Assembly (NCBI RefSeq): GCF_015160875.1
Contig: NZ_CP063374.1
Coordinates: 4,963,501 to 5,027,500, forward strand
Direction of reading: 5' to 3'
Origin: Streptomyces chromofuscus
Lineage (GTDB): Bacteria; Actinomycetota; Actinomycetes; Streptomycetales; Streptomycetaceae
Length of the DNA stretch: 64,000 nucleotides
The notes under the pieces were generated by a model. It searched no databases. It saw only the letters and a program-made list of their open reading frames with translations, and was not told the DNA's origin. The position numbers were made by a program, and so were the translations under genes. Of this stretch, positions 45,429-54,160 are shown one piece after another; the first letter of the stretch is position 1; each line of letters starts with the position of its first letter.

Positions 45429-47060
45429 TCAGATGCCCGCCGCCTCCGACAGGTCCCGCTTGATCGCCGCCAGCAGCTCCGTCGCCCGGGCGCGGGCCGC
45501 CGGCAGGTCGGCGTGCGCGGCCACCGGGACGACGACCTCCAGGTAGCACTTCAGCTTCGGCTCCGTGCCGCTGGGGCGGACGATCACCCGTGCGCCGTCG
45601 AGCGTGTACCGCAGGCCGTCCGTGGGCGGGAGCCGGTCCGTGCCCCGGGCGAGGTCCTCGGCGTTCGTGACCGGCAGGCCTGCGAGGTGGGTGGGGGGCT
45701 GCTCGCGGAGCCTTCGCATGGCGTCGGCGATGACGGAGAGGTCCTGGACGCGGACCGACAGCTGGTCGGTTGCGTGCAGGCCGTGTTCGACGGCCAGGTC
45801 GTCGAGGAGGTCGAGGAGGGTGCGGTCGTCCGCCTTGAGCACGGAGGCCAGTTCCGTGATCAGCAGCGCTGCTGTGATGCCGTCCTTGTCGCGTACGCCG
45901 TCCGGGTCGACGCAGTAGCCGAGGGCCTCCTCGTAGCCGAAGCGGAGGTCGTCGACGCGGGCGATCCACTTGAAGCCGGTGAGGGTCTCCTCGTGAGGCA
46001 GGCCCGCCTGCGCGGCGATGCGGCCGAGGAGCGAGGAGGAGACGATCGACTCGGCGAACGTGCCGCGCACCCCGCGGTTCACCAGGTGGGCGGCGAGGAG
46101 GGCGCCGACCTCGTCGCCGCGGAGCATGCGCCAGTCGCCGGCGTCCTTGACGGCCACCGCGCAGCGGTCGGCGTCCGGGTCGTTGGCGATGACCAGGTCC
46201 GGGTCGGACGCGCGGGCCTCGGCGAAGGCGAGGTCCATCGCACCGGGCTCCTCCGGGTTGGGGAAGGCGACGGTGGGGAAGTCCGGGTCGGGGTCGGCCT
46301 GCTCGGCGACCAGGACGGGGACCGGGAAGCCCGCGCGGTCGAAGGCGGTGAGGAGGACGTCCTTGCCGACGCCGTGCATCGCCGTGTAGACGGTGCGGGC
46401 GGTGCGGGGGGAGTCCTCGGCCAGGACGGCGTCCGTGCGGGCGAGGTAGGCCTGCAGGACGCTGTCGTCGAGCGTCTCCCAGCCTTCGGTGGGGCGGCGG
46501 ACGACGGTGAGGGAGGGGACCGCGGCGATCTCGTCGGCGATCTCGGCGTCGGCGGGCGGGACGATCTGGGAGCCGTCGCCGAGGTAGACCTTGTAGCCGT
46601 TGTCCCGGGGCGGGTTGTGGCTGGCGGTGACCTCCACGCCGGCGACCGCGCCGAGGTGCCGGATGGCGAAGGCGAGGACGGGCGTGGGCAGGGGGCGGGG
46701 CAGGACGGCCGCGCGCAGGCCGGCGCCGGTCATGACGGCGGCGGTGTCGCGGGCGAAGTCCGCCGACTTGTGGCGGGCGTCGTAGCCGATGACGACGAGC
46801 CCGTCGTGGTGGCCCTGCTTCTTGAGGTACGCGGCGAGGCCGGCGGCGGCGCGGATGACGACCGAGCGGTTCATGCGCATGGGGCCGGCGCCGAGTTCGC
46901 CGCGCAGGCCGGCGGTGCCGAACTGGAGGGTGCCGCCGAAGCGGGCGGCCAGCTCGGTGACGTCCTTGGCGTCGATCAGGCGGGCCAGTTCGGCGCGGGT
47001 CTCCGGATCGGGGTCCTCGGTGAGCCATGCCTGGGCCTGTGCGAGGAGATCGTCTTGCAC
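45429..47060 (-). CDS. phospho-sugar mutase (PGM2/phosphopentomutase-like)
   Basis: This 543-aa alpha-D-phosphohexomutase superfamily member has all four signature loops: the phosphoserine loop VTASHNPPRDNGYK (about residues 140-153), the metal loop ANDPDADRCAV (about 289-299), the sugar loop GDEVG (about 310) and EEALGYC (about 380), and the phosphate loop VRPSGTEPKLKCY (about 493). Length and pattern suit the PGM2 branch, whose members act on pentose-1-phosphates as well as hexose phosphates. It lies downstream of purine nucleoside phosphorylase, which makes (deoxy)ribose-1-P, so conversion to the 5-phosphate for DeoC is the most economical role. Annotation as phosphomannomutase is the common alternative. 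Confidence 0.88.
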   Translation of the reverse strand: MQDDLLAQAQAWLTEDPDPETRAELARLIDAKDVTELAARFGGTLQFGTAGLRGELGAGPMRMNRSVVIRAAAGLAAYLKKQGHHDGLVVIGYDARHKSADFARDTAAVMTGAGLRAAVLPRPLPTPVLAFAIRHLGAVAGVEVTASHNPPRDNGYKVYLGDGSQIVPPADAEIADEIAAVPSLTVVRRPTEGWETLDDSVLQAYLARTDAVLAEDSPRTARTVYTAMHGVGKDVLLTAFDRAGFPVPVLVAEQADPDPDFPTVAFPNPEEPGAMDLAFAEARASDPDLVIANDPDADRCAVAVKDAGDWRMLRGDEVGALLAAHLVNRGVRGTFAESIVSSSLLGRIAAQAGLPHEETLTGFKWIARVDDLRFGYEEALGYCVDPDGVRDKDGITAALLITELASVLKADDRTLLDLLDDLAVEHGLHATDQLSVRVQDLSVIADAMRRLREQPPTHLAGLPVTNAEDLARGTDRLPPTDGLRYTLDGARVIVRPSGTEPKLKCYLEVVVPVAAHADLPAARARATELLAAIKRDLSEAAGI

Positions 47061-47385
47061 GGTCGGTCAGCCTCTCGTTGTGGGTGGTGCCTGCCGGGTG
47101 CCTGCGGCATCTTTGCGGGCGGGGGTGCCTGCGGTGGCCTGTGCGGGCGTCTGCGGGGTTGCTGGGGCGCCTGCGGTGCGTGCGTCGTCGGGGCCGCGCC
47201 GGGGGTGTCCGTCCTCGGAACGGCGCGCGATCGGTCATCTGCAGAGGTGCCCGGGTTGACGCGCCAACCGCTGTGGGCGGACACCCCCCGACACGGCCCC
47301 TGCCCGCCGTGCGCGGGTGCGGCTTCGTGTGCCCGACCGTAGTCCGTCGTGGCCGCCCCCCGTCCGGGACCCTGCGCCGAGTGGA
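47061..47385. other. 325-bp gap between PNP and the mutase, with short repeats
   Basis: No gene is evident. The part nearest the mutase (about 47090-47200) contains several copies of GTGCCTGCGG-like decamers. This large gap means that co-transcription of PNP and the mutase is possible but not certain. Confidence 0.5.
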
Positions 47386-48210
47386 CTACAGCCGGTCCAG
47401 GACCTGGGCCAGCAGGGAGCCCATCCGCGTCGCCGAGTCGCGGCCCGCCTGGAGGACCTCCTCGTGGTTCAGGGGCTCTCCGGTCATGCCGGCGGCGAGG
47501 TTCGTGACGAGCGAGATGCCCAGGACCTCCGCGCCCGCCTCACGTGCCGCGATCGCCTCCAGAACCGTCGACATGCCCACCAGGTCGGCGCCGATCACGC
47601 GGGCCATGCGAATCTCGGCCGGCGTCTCGTAGTGCGGGCCGGGGAACTGGGCGTAGACGCCCTCCTCCAGGGTGGGGTCGATCTCCTTGCACAGGGTGCG
47701 CAGGCGCGGCGAGTACAGGTCGGTGAGGTCGACGAAGTTCGCCCCCACGATGGGGGAGGTCGCGGTGAGGTTGATGTGGTCGCTGATCAGCACCGGCTGC
47801 CCGGGACGCATGCCCTCGCGCAGGCCGCCGCAGCCGTTGGTGAGGACGATCGTCTTCACGCCCGCGGCGACGGCGGTGCGCACGCCGTGCGCCACGGCGG
47901 CGACTCCGCGGCCCTCGTAGTAGTGGGTGCGGCCGAGGAACACCAGGGCGCGCTTGTCGCCGATCCGGTACGAGCGGATCTTGCCGCCGTGCCCGGCGAC
48001 CGCCGGCGGCGGGAACCCGGGCAGGTCGGTGACCTGCAGCTCGGCGTCGGGGGCGCCCAGTGCGTCCACGGCCGGCGCCCAGCCGGAGCCCATCACCAGG
48101 GCGACGTCGTGGGAGTCGGCGCCGGTGAGTTCGCGCAGGCGGGCGGCGGCGGCGCCGGCGGCGGCGTAGGGGTCGCCCTGGATGTCGTCCGGAAGAAGAG
48201 ATGCGTTCAC
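47386..48210 (-). CDS. purine nucleoside phosphorylase (trimeric class)
   Basis: This 274-aa enzyme cleaves inosine and guanosine (and the deoxy forms) with phosphate, giving the base and (deoxy)ribose-1-phosphate. Motifs of trimeric PNP are VALVMGSGWAPAVDALG (about residues 38-54), GHGGKIRSY (phosphate site, about 74), LGRTHYYEGRG (about 92), TNGCGGLREG (about 121) and FPGPHYETPAEIRMARVIGA (about 189-208), then MSTVLEAIAAREAG. It follows a perfect operator and pairs functionally with add (25.7 kb) and the downstream mutase. Confidence 0.95.
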   Translation of the reverse strand: MNASLLPDDIQGDPYAAAGAAAARLRELTGADSHDVALVMGSGWAPAVDALGAPDAELQVTDLPGFPPPAVAGHGGKIRSYRIGDKRALVFLGRTHYYEGRGVAAVAHGVRTAVAAGVKTIVLTNGCGGLREGMRPGQPVLISDHINLTATSPIVGANFVDLTDLYSPRLRTLCKEIDPTLEEGVYAQFPGPHYETPAEIRMARVIGADLVGMSTVLEAIAAREAGAEVLGISLVTNLAAGMTGEPLNHEEVLQAGRDSATRMGSLLAQVLDRL

Positions 48211-48235
48211 GCGGATGAGGGTAGCCGGTTTGGTC

Positions 48236-48247
48236 CTACGCGCGTAG
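48236..48247. promoter_or_regulatory. putative nucleoside operator, PNP copy
   Basis: CTACGCGCGTAG, a perfect palindrome, 25 bp upstream of the PNP start on the minus strand. TACCCT between it and the gene could be a -10, placing the site near the -35 position. Confidence 0.75.
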
Positions 48248-48307
48248 ATGCGGAGGTCACGGGATGGCGATCGTTGTCTTGTCGTTTCCCGCCAAGGAGG
48301 CGGCTCG

Positions 48308-48589
48308 TCAGTCGCCGGGGACGAAGATGTCCTTGTCGTTGAAGACCAGGACGATGAAGATCAACAGTCGGCCCACGCTGACGGTGTACTCGATGAGGAT
48401 GTTCTGCGTGAGCCGGATGGTCCGGTCGTCGCCGGTGGAGCTTATGGACCGGGACAGGTCGGGATAAGGGTCCCGGGCGAGCATCATGATGCCCTTGTCG
48501 AACGCGGCGCGCTGACGCTCCTCGAGCTGGTCCCGAGCCGCTGCCGCCTGCTCGGTGTAGTAGACCTCGTACGCGGTCCTGCCGGCCAT
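48308..48589 (-). CDS. RelE/ParE-like toxin, apparently without an antitoxin partner
   Basis: The 93-aa protein has the RelE/ParE outline: YEVYYTEQAAAARDQLEERQ, then FDKGIMMLARDPYPDLSRSI and RTIRLTQNILIEYTVSVGRL, with LLIFIVLVF as the closing strand. In such toxins a basic or polar C-terminal segment does the chemistry, but here it reads NDKDIFVPGD, so activity is doubtful. Neither flank holds a small antitoxin gene: upstream is a GGCT-like gene and downstream is PNP on the same strand. Confidence 0.65.
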   Translation of the reverse strand: MAGRTAYEVYYTEQAAAARDQLEERQRAAFDKGIMMLARDPYPDLSRSISSTGDDRTIRLTQNILIEYTVSVGRLLIFIVLVFNDKDIFVPGD

Positions 48590-48641
48590 GGCGCGCCTCC
48601 GTTCGTGCGTCGATCCGGCCCGAGTCTAGAGTCGGGCGTCC

Positions 48642-49079
48642 TCAGCAGGGCCTCTTGCGCAGCTCCATCACGTAATCGTGTGGCGCCCCGGCGGATTCCG
48701 CCGCGTCCGCGATCTCGCCCAGATAGCGCGCCGAGGGAAGGCCGCCCTCGTACCCGTTGAGGACGTACGCCCAGGCGCCCTCCTCGCCGTCCAGGGTGTG
48801 CACGCGCACGCGCAGGCGGCGGTAGACGTCGAGGCCGACGCCGACCCACCGGTCGAGTGACTCCTCGTCCATGGGGGCGATGTCGTAGAGCGCGACGAAG
48901 ACCTGGGAGCCGGGCGACTCCACGATCGTCGCCAGCGCGCCCTCCCAGCCCATGTGCTCGCCGCCGAACGTCAGCCGCCAGCCGTTCAGCCACCCCGTGG
49001 CTCGCATCGGCGAGTGCGGGGCGCGGCGGGTCATCAGCCGCGCGTCGAGGTTGCCGGCGTAGGCGGCGTAGAGCGACAT
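48642..49079 (-). CDS. gamma-glutamylcyclotransferase-like protein
   Basis: The 145-aa protein has the GGCT/AIG2 fold pattern: YAAYAGNLDARLM at the N-terminus (the substrate-binding Y-x-x-x-G-x-N loop), RATGWLNGWRLTFGGEHMGW, and a central Glu expected in the active site (ALYDIAPMDEESLDRW). The family releases 5-oxoproline from gamma-glutamyl compounds. It is monocistronic and divergent from the LpdA-type flavoprotein gene, 106 bp away. Confidence 0.8.
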   Translation of the reverse strand: MSLYAAYAGNLDARLMTRRAPHSPMRATGWLNGWRLTFGGEHMGWEGALATIVESPGSQVFVALYDIAPMDEESLDRWVGVGLDVYRRLRVRVHTLDGEEGAWAYVLNGYEGGLPSARYLGEIADAAESAGAPHDYVMELRKRPC

Positions 49080-49185
49080 GGACTGAGGGTACGGCAGTCG
49101 GCTCGCGCGTCACTTTCACACCAGGGGTACCTGTGACAGCTCGGGCGGCCCCCCGGGGCAGTCGCACATTGAAGGGTGCGGGACA

Positions 49186-50634
49186 ATGGAGTACGTGACT
49201 CGGATCGTGATCATCGGTGGCGGACCCGGCGGATACGAGGCGGCGCTGGTCGCCGCCCAGCTCGGTGCGGAGGTGACCGTCGTCGACTGCGACGGTCTGG
49301 GCGGAGCGTCGGTGCTGACCGACTGCGTGCCGTCGAAGACTCTGATCGCCACGGCCGAGGTGATGACCACCTTCGACTCCTCCTACGAGGAACTGGGCAT
49401 CATCGTCGCGGACGACACGCCGCCGGAGGAGATGGCCGCCCGCATCATCGGGGTGGACCTCGGCAAGGTCAACCGACGGGTGAAGCGCCTCGCGCTCGCC
49501 CAGTCCCACGACATCACCGCCGCCGTGACGCGGGCCGGCGCGCGGGTGATGCGCGGGCGCGGACGGCTGGAGGGCATGCAGGCGCTCGACGGGTCACGGA
49601 AGGTCGTCGTGCGGGCCGCGGACGGGAGCGAGGAGACGCTCACGGCCGACGCCGTCCTCATCGCCACCGGCGGGCACCCCCGTGAGCTGCCCGACGCCAG
49701 GCCCGACGGTGAGCGGATCCTGAACTGGACCCAGGTGTACGACCTCGACGAGCTGCCCGAGGAACTGATCGTGGTCGGGTCGGGCGTCACCGGCGCCGAG
49801 TTCGCGGGCGCCTACCAGGCGCTCGGGTCGAAGGTGACCCTCGTGTCGTCCCGGGACCGGGTGCTGCCGGGTGAGGACCCGGACGCGGCGGCGGTGCTGG
49901 AGGACGTCTTCCGGCGGCGCGGCATGAACGTCATGGCGCGCTCGCGGGCCGCATCCGCCAAGCGGGTCGGGGACCGGGTCGAGGTCACCCTCGCCGACGG
50001 GCGGGTCATCACCGGGTCGCACTGCCTGATGGCCGTCGGCGCCATCCCCAACACCGAGGGCATGGGCCTGGAGGAGGCCGGCGTCCGGCTCAAGGACTCC
50101 GGGCACATCTGGACCGACAAGGTCTCGCGCACCAGCGCCCCCGGCGTGTACGCCGCCGGTGACGTCACCGGTGTCTTCGCGCTCGCGTCGGTGGCGGCCA
50201 TGCAGGGCCGTATCGCCATGTACCACTTCCTCGGCGACGCGGTGGCCCCGCTGAACCTGAAGACCGTCTCCTCCAACGTCTTCACCGACCCCGAGATCGC
50301 CACCGTCGGCTACACCCAGGCCGACGTCGACGGCGGTGTCATCGACGCCCGGGTCGTGAAGCTGCCGCTGCTGCGCAACCCGCGCGCGAAGATGCAGGGC
50401 ATCCGGGACGGCTTCGTCAAGATCTTCTGCCGTCCGGGCACCGGCATCGTGGTGGGTGGAGTGGTGGTGGCGCCGCGCGCTTCCGAGCTCATCCATCCGA
50501 TCTCGATCGCCGTCGACAACAATCTGACGGTCGAACAGATCGCGAACGCGTTCACCGTGTACCCCTCCCTTTCGGGGTCGATCGCGGAGGTCGCCCGGCA
50601 GCTCCACACCCGGAAGGCGACCGCCGAGGCCTGA
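49186..50634 (+). CDS. lpdA: LpdA-type flavoprotein NAD(P)H-quinone dehydrogenase lacking the redox disulfide
   Basis: This 482-aa class I pyridine nucleotide-disulfide reductase fold protein has the FAD dinucleotide site IIGGGPGGYEAAL (about residues 9-21), the NAD site VVGSGVTGAEFAGAYQALGS (about 196-215), FAD-contact YAAGDVTGVFALAS (about 323) and the dimerisation domain ending near 475. In dihydrolipoamide dehydrogenase the segment after FAD is G-G-T-C-L-N-x-G-C; here it is GGASVLTDCVPSK, so the first cysteine of the disulfide is gone. The same change is known in mycobacterial LpdA, which reduces quinones instead of lipoamide. ATG 49186 or GTG 49195 may be the start. Confidence 0.9.
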   Translation: MEYVTRIVIIGGGPGGYEAALVAAQLGAEVTVVDCDGLGGASVLTDCVPSKTLIATAEVMTTFDSSYEELGIIVADDTPPEEMAARIIGVDLGKVNRRVKRLALAQSHDITAAVTRAGARVMRGRGRLEGMQALDGSRKVVVRAADGSEETLTADAVLIATGGHPRELPDARPDGERILNWTQVYDLDELPEELIVVGSGVTGAEFAGAYQALGSKVTLVSSRDRVLPGEDPDAAAVLEDVFRRRGMNVMARSRAASAKRVGDRVEVTLADGRVITGSHCLMAVGAIPNTEGMGLEEAGVRLKDSGHIWTDKVSRTSAPGVYAAGDVTGVFALASVAAMQGRIAMYHFLGDAVAPLNLKTVSSNVFTDPEIATVGYTQADVDGGVIDARVVKLPLLRNPRAKMQGIRDGFVKIFCRPGTGIVVGGVVVAPRASELIHPISIAVDNNLTVEQIANAFTVYPSLSGSIAEVARQLHTRKATAEA

Positions 50635-50810
50635 CCGTTCCGGCGGCCGAAAGCGACTCCTCGCTGGTCACGGGGAGTTGCCGACCATGCGTTCGGCATA
50701 AGCGGCGGGAGTAGGCCCCTATACCACTTCCCGCTGCCCTGTACGAACAACTTCTGTTATTCGGCGCAAACTGCTGAAACCAGACGGTCGTTGGGGTTAC
50801 TGTCAGTTTC

Positions 50811-51785
50811 GTGTTCGCTGCAGAACGTCGCCAGTTGATCCTCGAAATGGTGCGAGCGAACGGGGCCGTGTCGCTCCGTGAGCTCGCCCGCGTCGTCCAG
50901 ACCTCCGAAGTGACCGTACGGCGGGACGTGCGCGCACTGGAGGCAGAAGGACTCCTAGACCGCCGGCACGGCGGTGCGGTATTGCCGGGCGGATTCAGCC
51001 GGGAATCCGGCTTTCCGCAGAAGTCGCATCTCGCGACCGCCGAGAAGACCGCCATCGCCGACCTCGCCGCGAACTTCGTGGAGGAGGGCGAGGCCATCGT
51101 GGTCGGGGCCGGAACGACGACCCAGGAGCTGGCCCGCCGGCTCGCCCGGGTCCCCGGCCTGACCGTCGTCACCAACTCGCTCCTCGTGGCACAGGCCCTG
51201 GCCCACGCCAACCGGGTGGAGGTCGTGATGACCGGCGGCACGCTCCGCGGTTCCAACTACGCCCTCGTGGGGTCGGGTGCGGAACAGTCCCTCCAGGGCC
51301 TGCGGGTGTCCCGGGCGTTCCTCTCCGGAAGCGGCCTGACCGCCGAACGCGGCCTGTCCACGTCCAACATGCTCTCGGCATCCGTCGACCGGGCCCTCGT
51401 CCAGGCCGCCGCGGAGGTCGTGGTCCTCGCGGACCACACCAAGCTCGGCACGGACACGATGTTCCAGACCGTCCCGACGGATGTGATCACCCGCCTCGTC
51501 ACGGACGAGCCGCCGGCGCACGACGACCGTGCCGCCACCGAGCTGCAGGCGCTGGCCGACCAGGGCGTCCAGATCGCCGTGGCCGGGACGGGAGCCCCGG
51601 GAAACGCCGGGAGCGCGGGCGGTGAGGGCTCCCAGGCGCGCCAGCAGCGCCGGGACGTACCCCTTCCGGGCCCCCGCCGCGGCCAGGTGCCGGGCGCCGG
51701 GTCGGCGCTGCGCACGGCGGCCGTCCTCGGCGAGCAGACGCCGGGCGGTGAGCGGGCCAGGGTGGCCGACCTGCGGCGCCGGTGA
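50811..51785 (+). CDS. DeoR-family transcriptional regulator
   Basis: This 324-aa protein has an N-terminal DeoR HTH (about residues 6-60: RRQLILEMVRANGAVSLREL, then VVQTSEVTVRRDVRALEAEG and LLDRRHGGAV). The phosphosugar-sensing DeoRC domain follows (about 75-240: VGAGTTTQELARRLA, VVTNSLLVAQAL, VVMTGGTLRGSNYALVG, VVLADHTKLGTDTM). The last 70 residues are a disordered Gly/Arg/Pro-rich extension absent from most family members. Its effector is probably a phosphorylated sugar. It carries no CTACGCGCGTAG site of its own, and its link to the nucleoside genes is only positional. Confidence 0.9.
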   Translation: MFAAERRQLILEMVRANGAVSLRELARVVQTSEVTVRRDVRALEAEGLLDRRHGGAVLPGGFSRESGFPQKSHLATAEKTAIADLAANFVEEGEAIVVGAGTTTQELARRLARVPGLTVVTNSLLVAQALAHANRVEVVMTGGTLRGSNYALVGSGAEQSLQGLRVSRAFLSGSGLTAERGLSTSNMLSASVDRALVQAAAEVVVLADHTKLGTDTMFQTVPTDVITRLVTDEPPAHDDRAATELQALADQGVQIAVAGTGAPGNAGSAGGEGSQARQQRRDVPLPGPRRGQVPGAGSALRTAAVLGEQTPGGERARVADLRRR

Positions 51786-51954
51786 CCTGCCGGGCCCCGC
51801 GCCCGCGCGAACTGCCGCGCGGCGGGCCGTGGGGCTCCCCGGCGCCGTCATGAGCGGCTGCCGGGACGACGACCGCGGCGACCGCCGTGTCCTCGATCCG
51901 TGTAGGTCCGGACCGCGGCACCGGCTGCCCTGACGTCCCGCACGGGAAACGAAA

Positions 51955-51989
51955 CGCCCGGCGGACGTCACAAGCCGGTCCGCCGGGCG
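51955..51989. terminator. bidirectional terminator between the DeoR gene and accA2
   Basis: A perfect 12-bp stem, CGCCCGGCGGAC with its complement, around an 11-base loop. It lies 21 bp from the accA2 stop (minus strand) and 170 bp after the DeoR stop. Confidence 0.85.
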
Positions 51990-52010
51990 CTCGGGATGTC
52001 GTACGACCGC

Positions 52011-53783
52011 TCAGTCCTTGATCTCGCAGATCACCGCGCCCGACGTGATCGACGCGCCGACCTCGGCGCTCAGGCCCTTGACGGTGCCGTTCTTGTGGGC
52101 GTTGAGGGGCTGCTCCATCTTCATCGCCTCCAGGACGACGATCAGGTCGCCCTCCTTGACCGCCTGGCCCTCCTCCACGGCGATCTTGACGATGGTGCCC
52201 TGCATCGGCGAGGCGAGGCTGTCGCCGGACGCGACCGGGCCGGACTTCTTCGCGGCGCGGCGCTTCGGCTTGGCACCGGCGGCGAGACCGGTGCGGGCCA
52301 GGGACATGCCGAGGGAGGTCGGGAGGGAGACCTCCAGGCGCTTGCCGCCGACCTCCACGACGACGGTCTCGCGGCCCGGCTCGTCCTCGGCCTCCAGGTC
52401 ACTGGTGGCGGTGAAGGGCTTGATCTCGTTGACGAACTCGGTCTCGATCCAGCGGGTGTGGACCGTGAACGGGTCGGTGGAGCCGGTCAGCTCGGGGGCG
52501 AAGGCCGGGTCCCTGACGACCGCGCGGTGGAACGGGATGGCCGTGGCCATGCCCTCGACCTGGAACTCCTCAAGCGCCCGCGCGGCCCGCTGCAGGGCCT
52601 CCTTGCGGGTACGGCCGGTGACGATCAGCTTCGCGAGCAGCGAGTCCCACGCCGGGCCGATCACACTGCCCGACTCCACACCCGCGTCCAGGCGGACGCC
52701 CGGACCCGACGGCGGCGCGAACAGCGTCACCGTCCCCGGCGCGGGCAGGAAGTTGCGCCCCGGGTCCTCGCCGTTGATACGGAACTCGAACGAGTGACCG
52801 CGCAGCTCCGGGTCGCCGTAGCCGAGCTCCTCGCCGTCGGCGATGCGGAACATCTCCCGCACCAGGTCGATCCCGGCGACCTCCTCGGTGACCGGGTGCT
52901 CCACCTGCAGACGGGTGTTGACCTCCAGGAAGGAGATCGTGCCGTCGAGGCCGACGAGGAACTCCACCGTGCCCGCACCGACGTACCCGGCCTCCTTCAG
53001 GATGGCCTTCGACGCCGCGTACAGCTCGTCCCGCTGCGCCTGCGACAGAAACGGCGCCGGCGCCTCCTCCACCAGCTTCTGGTGACGCCGCTGCAACGAG
53101 CAGTCCCGCGTGGACACCACCACGACGTTGCCGTGCTGGTCGGCCAGGCACTGCGTCTCCACGTGCCGGGGCCTGTCCAGGTAGCGCTCGACGAAGCACT
53201 CCCCGCGCCCGAACGCGGCCACGGCCTCGCGGACCGCGGAGTCGTACAGCTCGGGCACCTCCTCCAGCGTCCGGGCGACCTTCAGACCGCGTCCGCCACC
53301 GCCGAAGGCGGCCTTGATGGCGATCGGCAGCCCGTGCTCCTCGGCGAAGGCCACGACCTCCTGCGCGCCGCTCACCGGATCGGGCGTACCGGCGACGAGC
53401 GGGGCGCCCGCACGCTGGGCGATGTGCCGCGCCGCCACCTTGTCACCGAGGTCACGGATCGCCTGCGGCGGCGGCCCGATCCAGATCAGCCCCGCGTCCA
53501 GGACCGCCTGCGCGAACTCCGCGTTCTCCGACAGGAACCCGTAGCCCGGATGGACGGCGTCCGCCCCCGACTCACGGGCGGCCTTCAAGACCTTCTCGAT
53601 GTCGAGGTAGCTGGTTGCGGGGGTGTCACCACCCAGGGCGAACGCCTCATCCGCGGCGCGGACATGCAGAGCGTCCCGGTCCGGGTCGGCGTAGACGGCC
53701 ACGCTCGCGATCCCGGCGTCCCGGCAGGCCCGGGCCACGCGGACAGCGATTTCGCCACGGTTGGCGATGAGCACCTTGCGCAC
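52011..53783 (-). CDS. accA2: acyl-CoA carboxylase alpha subunit (biotin carboxylase + BCCP)
   Basis: This 590-aa protein from GTG 53783 (RKVLIANRGEIAVRVARACR) has the length known for Streptomyces AccA2. It combines biotin carboxylase (about residues 1-445: GYGFLSENAEFA, KAAFGGGGRGLKVART and the substrate/Mn region FLEVNTRLQVEHPVTEEVAG) with a C-terminal biotin carrier domain whose biotinylated Lys lies in LEAMKMEQPLNAHK (about 555). It supplies carboxybiotin for the beta subunits, among them the PccB encoded at 56.2 kb, making malonyl-CoA or methylmalonyl-CoA for fatty acid and polyketide synthesis. Longer upstream frames lack conservation. Confidence 0.95.
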   Translation of the reverse strand: MRKVLIANRGEIAVRVARACRDAGIASVAVYADPDRDALHVRAADEAFALGGDTPATSYLDIEKVLKAARESGADAVHPGYGFLSENAEFAQAVLDAGLIWIGPPPQAIRDLGDKVAARHIAQRAGAPLVAGTPDPVSGAQEVVAFAEEHGLPIAIKAAFGGGGRGLKVARTLEEVPELYDSAVREAVAAFGRGECFVERYLDRPRHVETQCLADQHGNVVVVSTRDCSLQRRHQKLVEEAPAPFLSQAQRDELYAASKAILKEAGYVGAGTVEFLVGLDGTISFLEVNTRLQVEHPVTEEVAGIDLVREMFRIADGEELGYGDPELRGHSFEFRINGEDPGRNFLPAPGTVTLFAPPSGPGVRLDAGVESGSVIGPAWDSLLAKLIVTGRTRKEALQRAARALEEFQVEGMATAIPFHRAVVRDPAFAPELTGSTDPFTVHTRWIETEFVNEIKPFTATSDLEAEDEPGRETVVVEVGGKRLEVSLPTSLGMSLARTGLAAGAKPKRRAAKKSGPVASGDSLASPMQGTIVKIAVEEGQAVKEGDLIVVLEAMKMEQPLNAHKNGTVKGLSAEVGASITSGAVICEIKD

Positions 53784-54160
53784 GATTGAGGCTCCCTCCT
53801 TGAAACAAGCCGAGTTTAGGGACTGCCGACACGGCACTTCGACCCGTCCCCAATGGTGAGCTTGCCCACACGGAGCGTGATGCGAGGCTTGCTCGACCCG
53901 CGAAATCCCTTGTCGCGGCGCGGTACGCAGGATTCCTCCGGGAAACCCTAGCCTTCTCGTGTGGTCAAGGTCTCTGTGAGAGCGTGCTGCGCCCCACTTG
54001 GATTCTTTGTCGAGTCCCTACGAATGGCCCAATGATTCTTTGCCGGCGGCAGAACCCTTGTCCCCTGGTTTACCCGTTAGTAGCGTTCGGGACGTACGCG
54101 AACGTACTCGGGGTAACAGCACCTGATGGCGGTGCGGCGGCCGGAAGTGGGTGGGGATCG
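53784..54160. other. 377-bp intergenic region upstream of accA2
   Basis: This divergent region between accA2 and a small membrane protein gene has no convincing gene. It is noticeably less GC-rich than its neighbours, with stretches such as GATTCTTTGTCGAG and AATGATTCTTTGCCGG, consistent with promoters in both directions. GGAGGGAG (about 53790-53797 read on the minus strand) is the accA2 ribosome site. Confidence 0.5.

Noticed and set aside
50811..51785. DeoR-family protein as the proven regulator of the CTACGCGCGTAG sites
   Set aside because: It is near the regulon and bears the DeoR name, but it has no such site in its own promoter. DeoR-family members regulate many sugar pathways, so only a hypothesis is justified.
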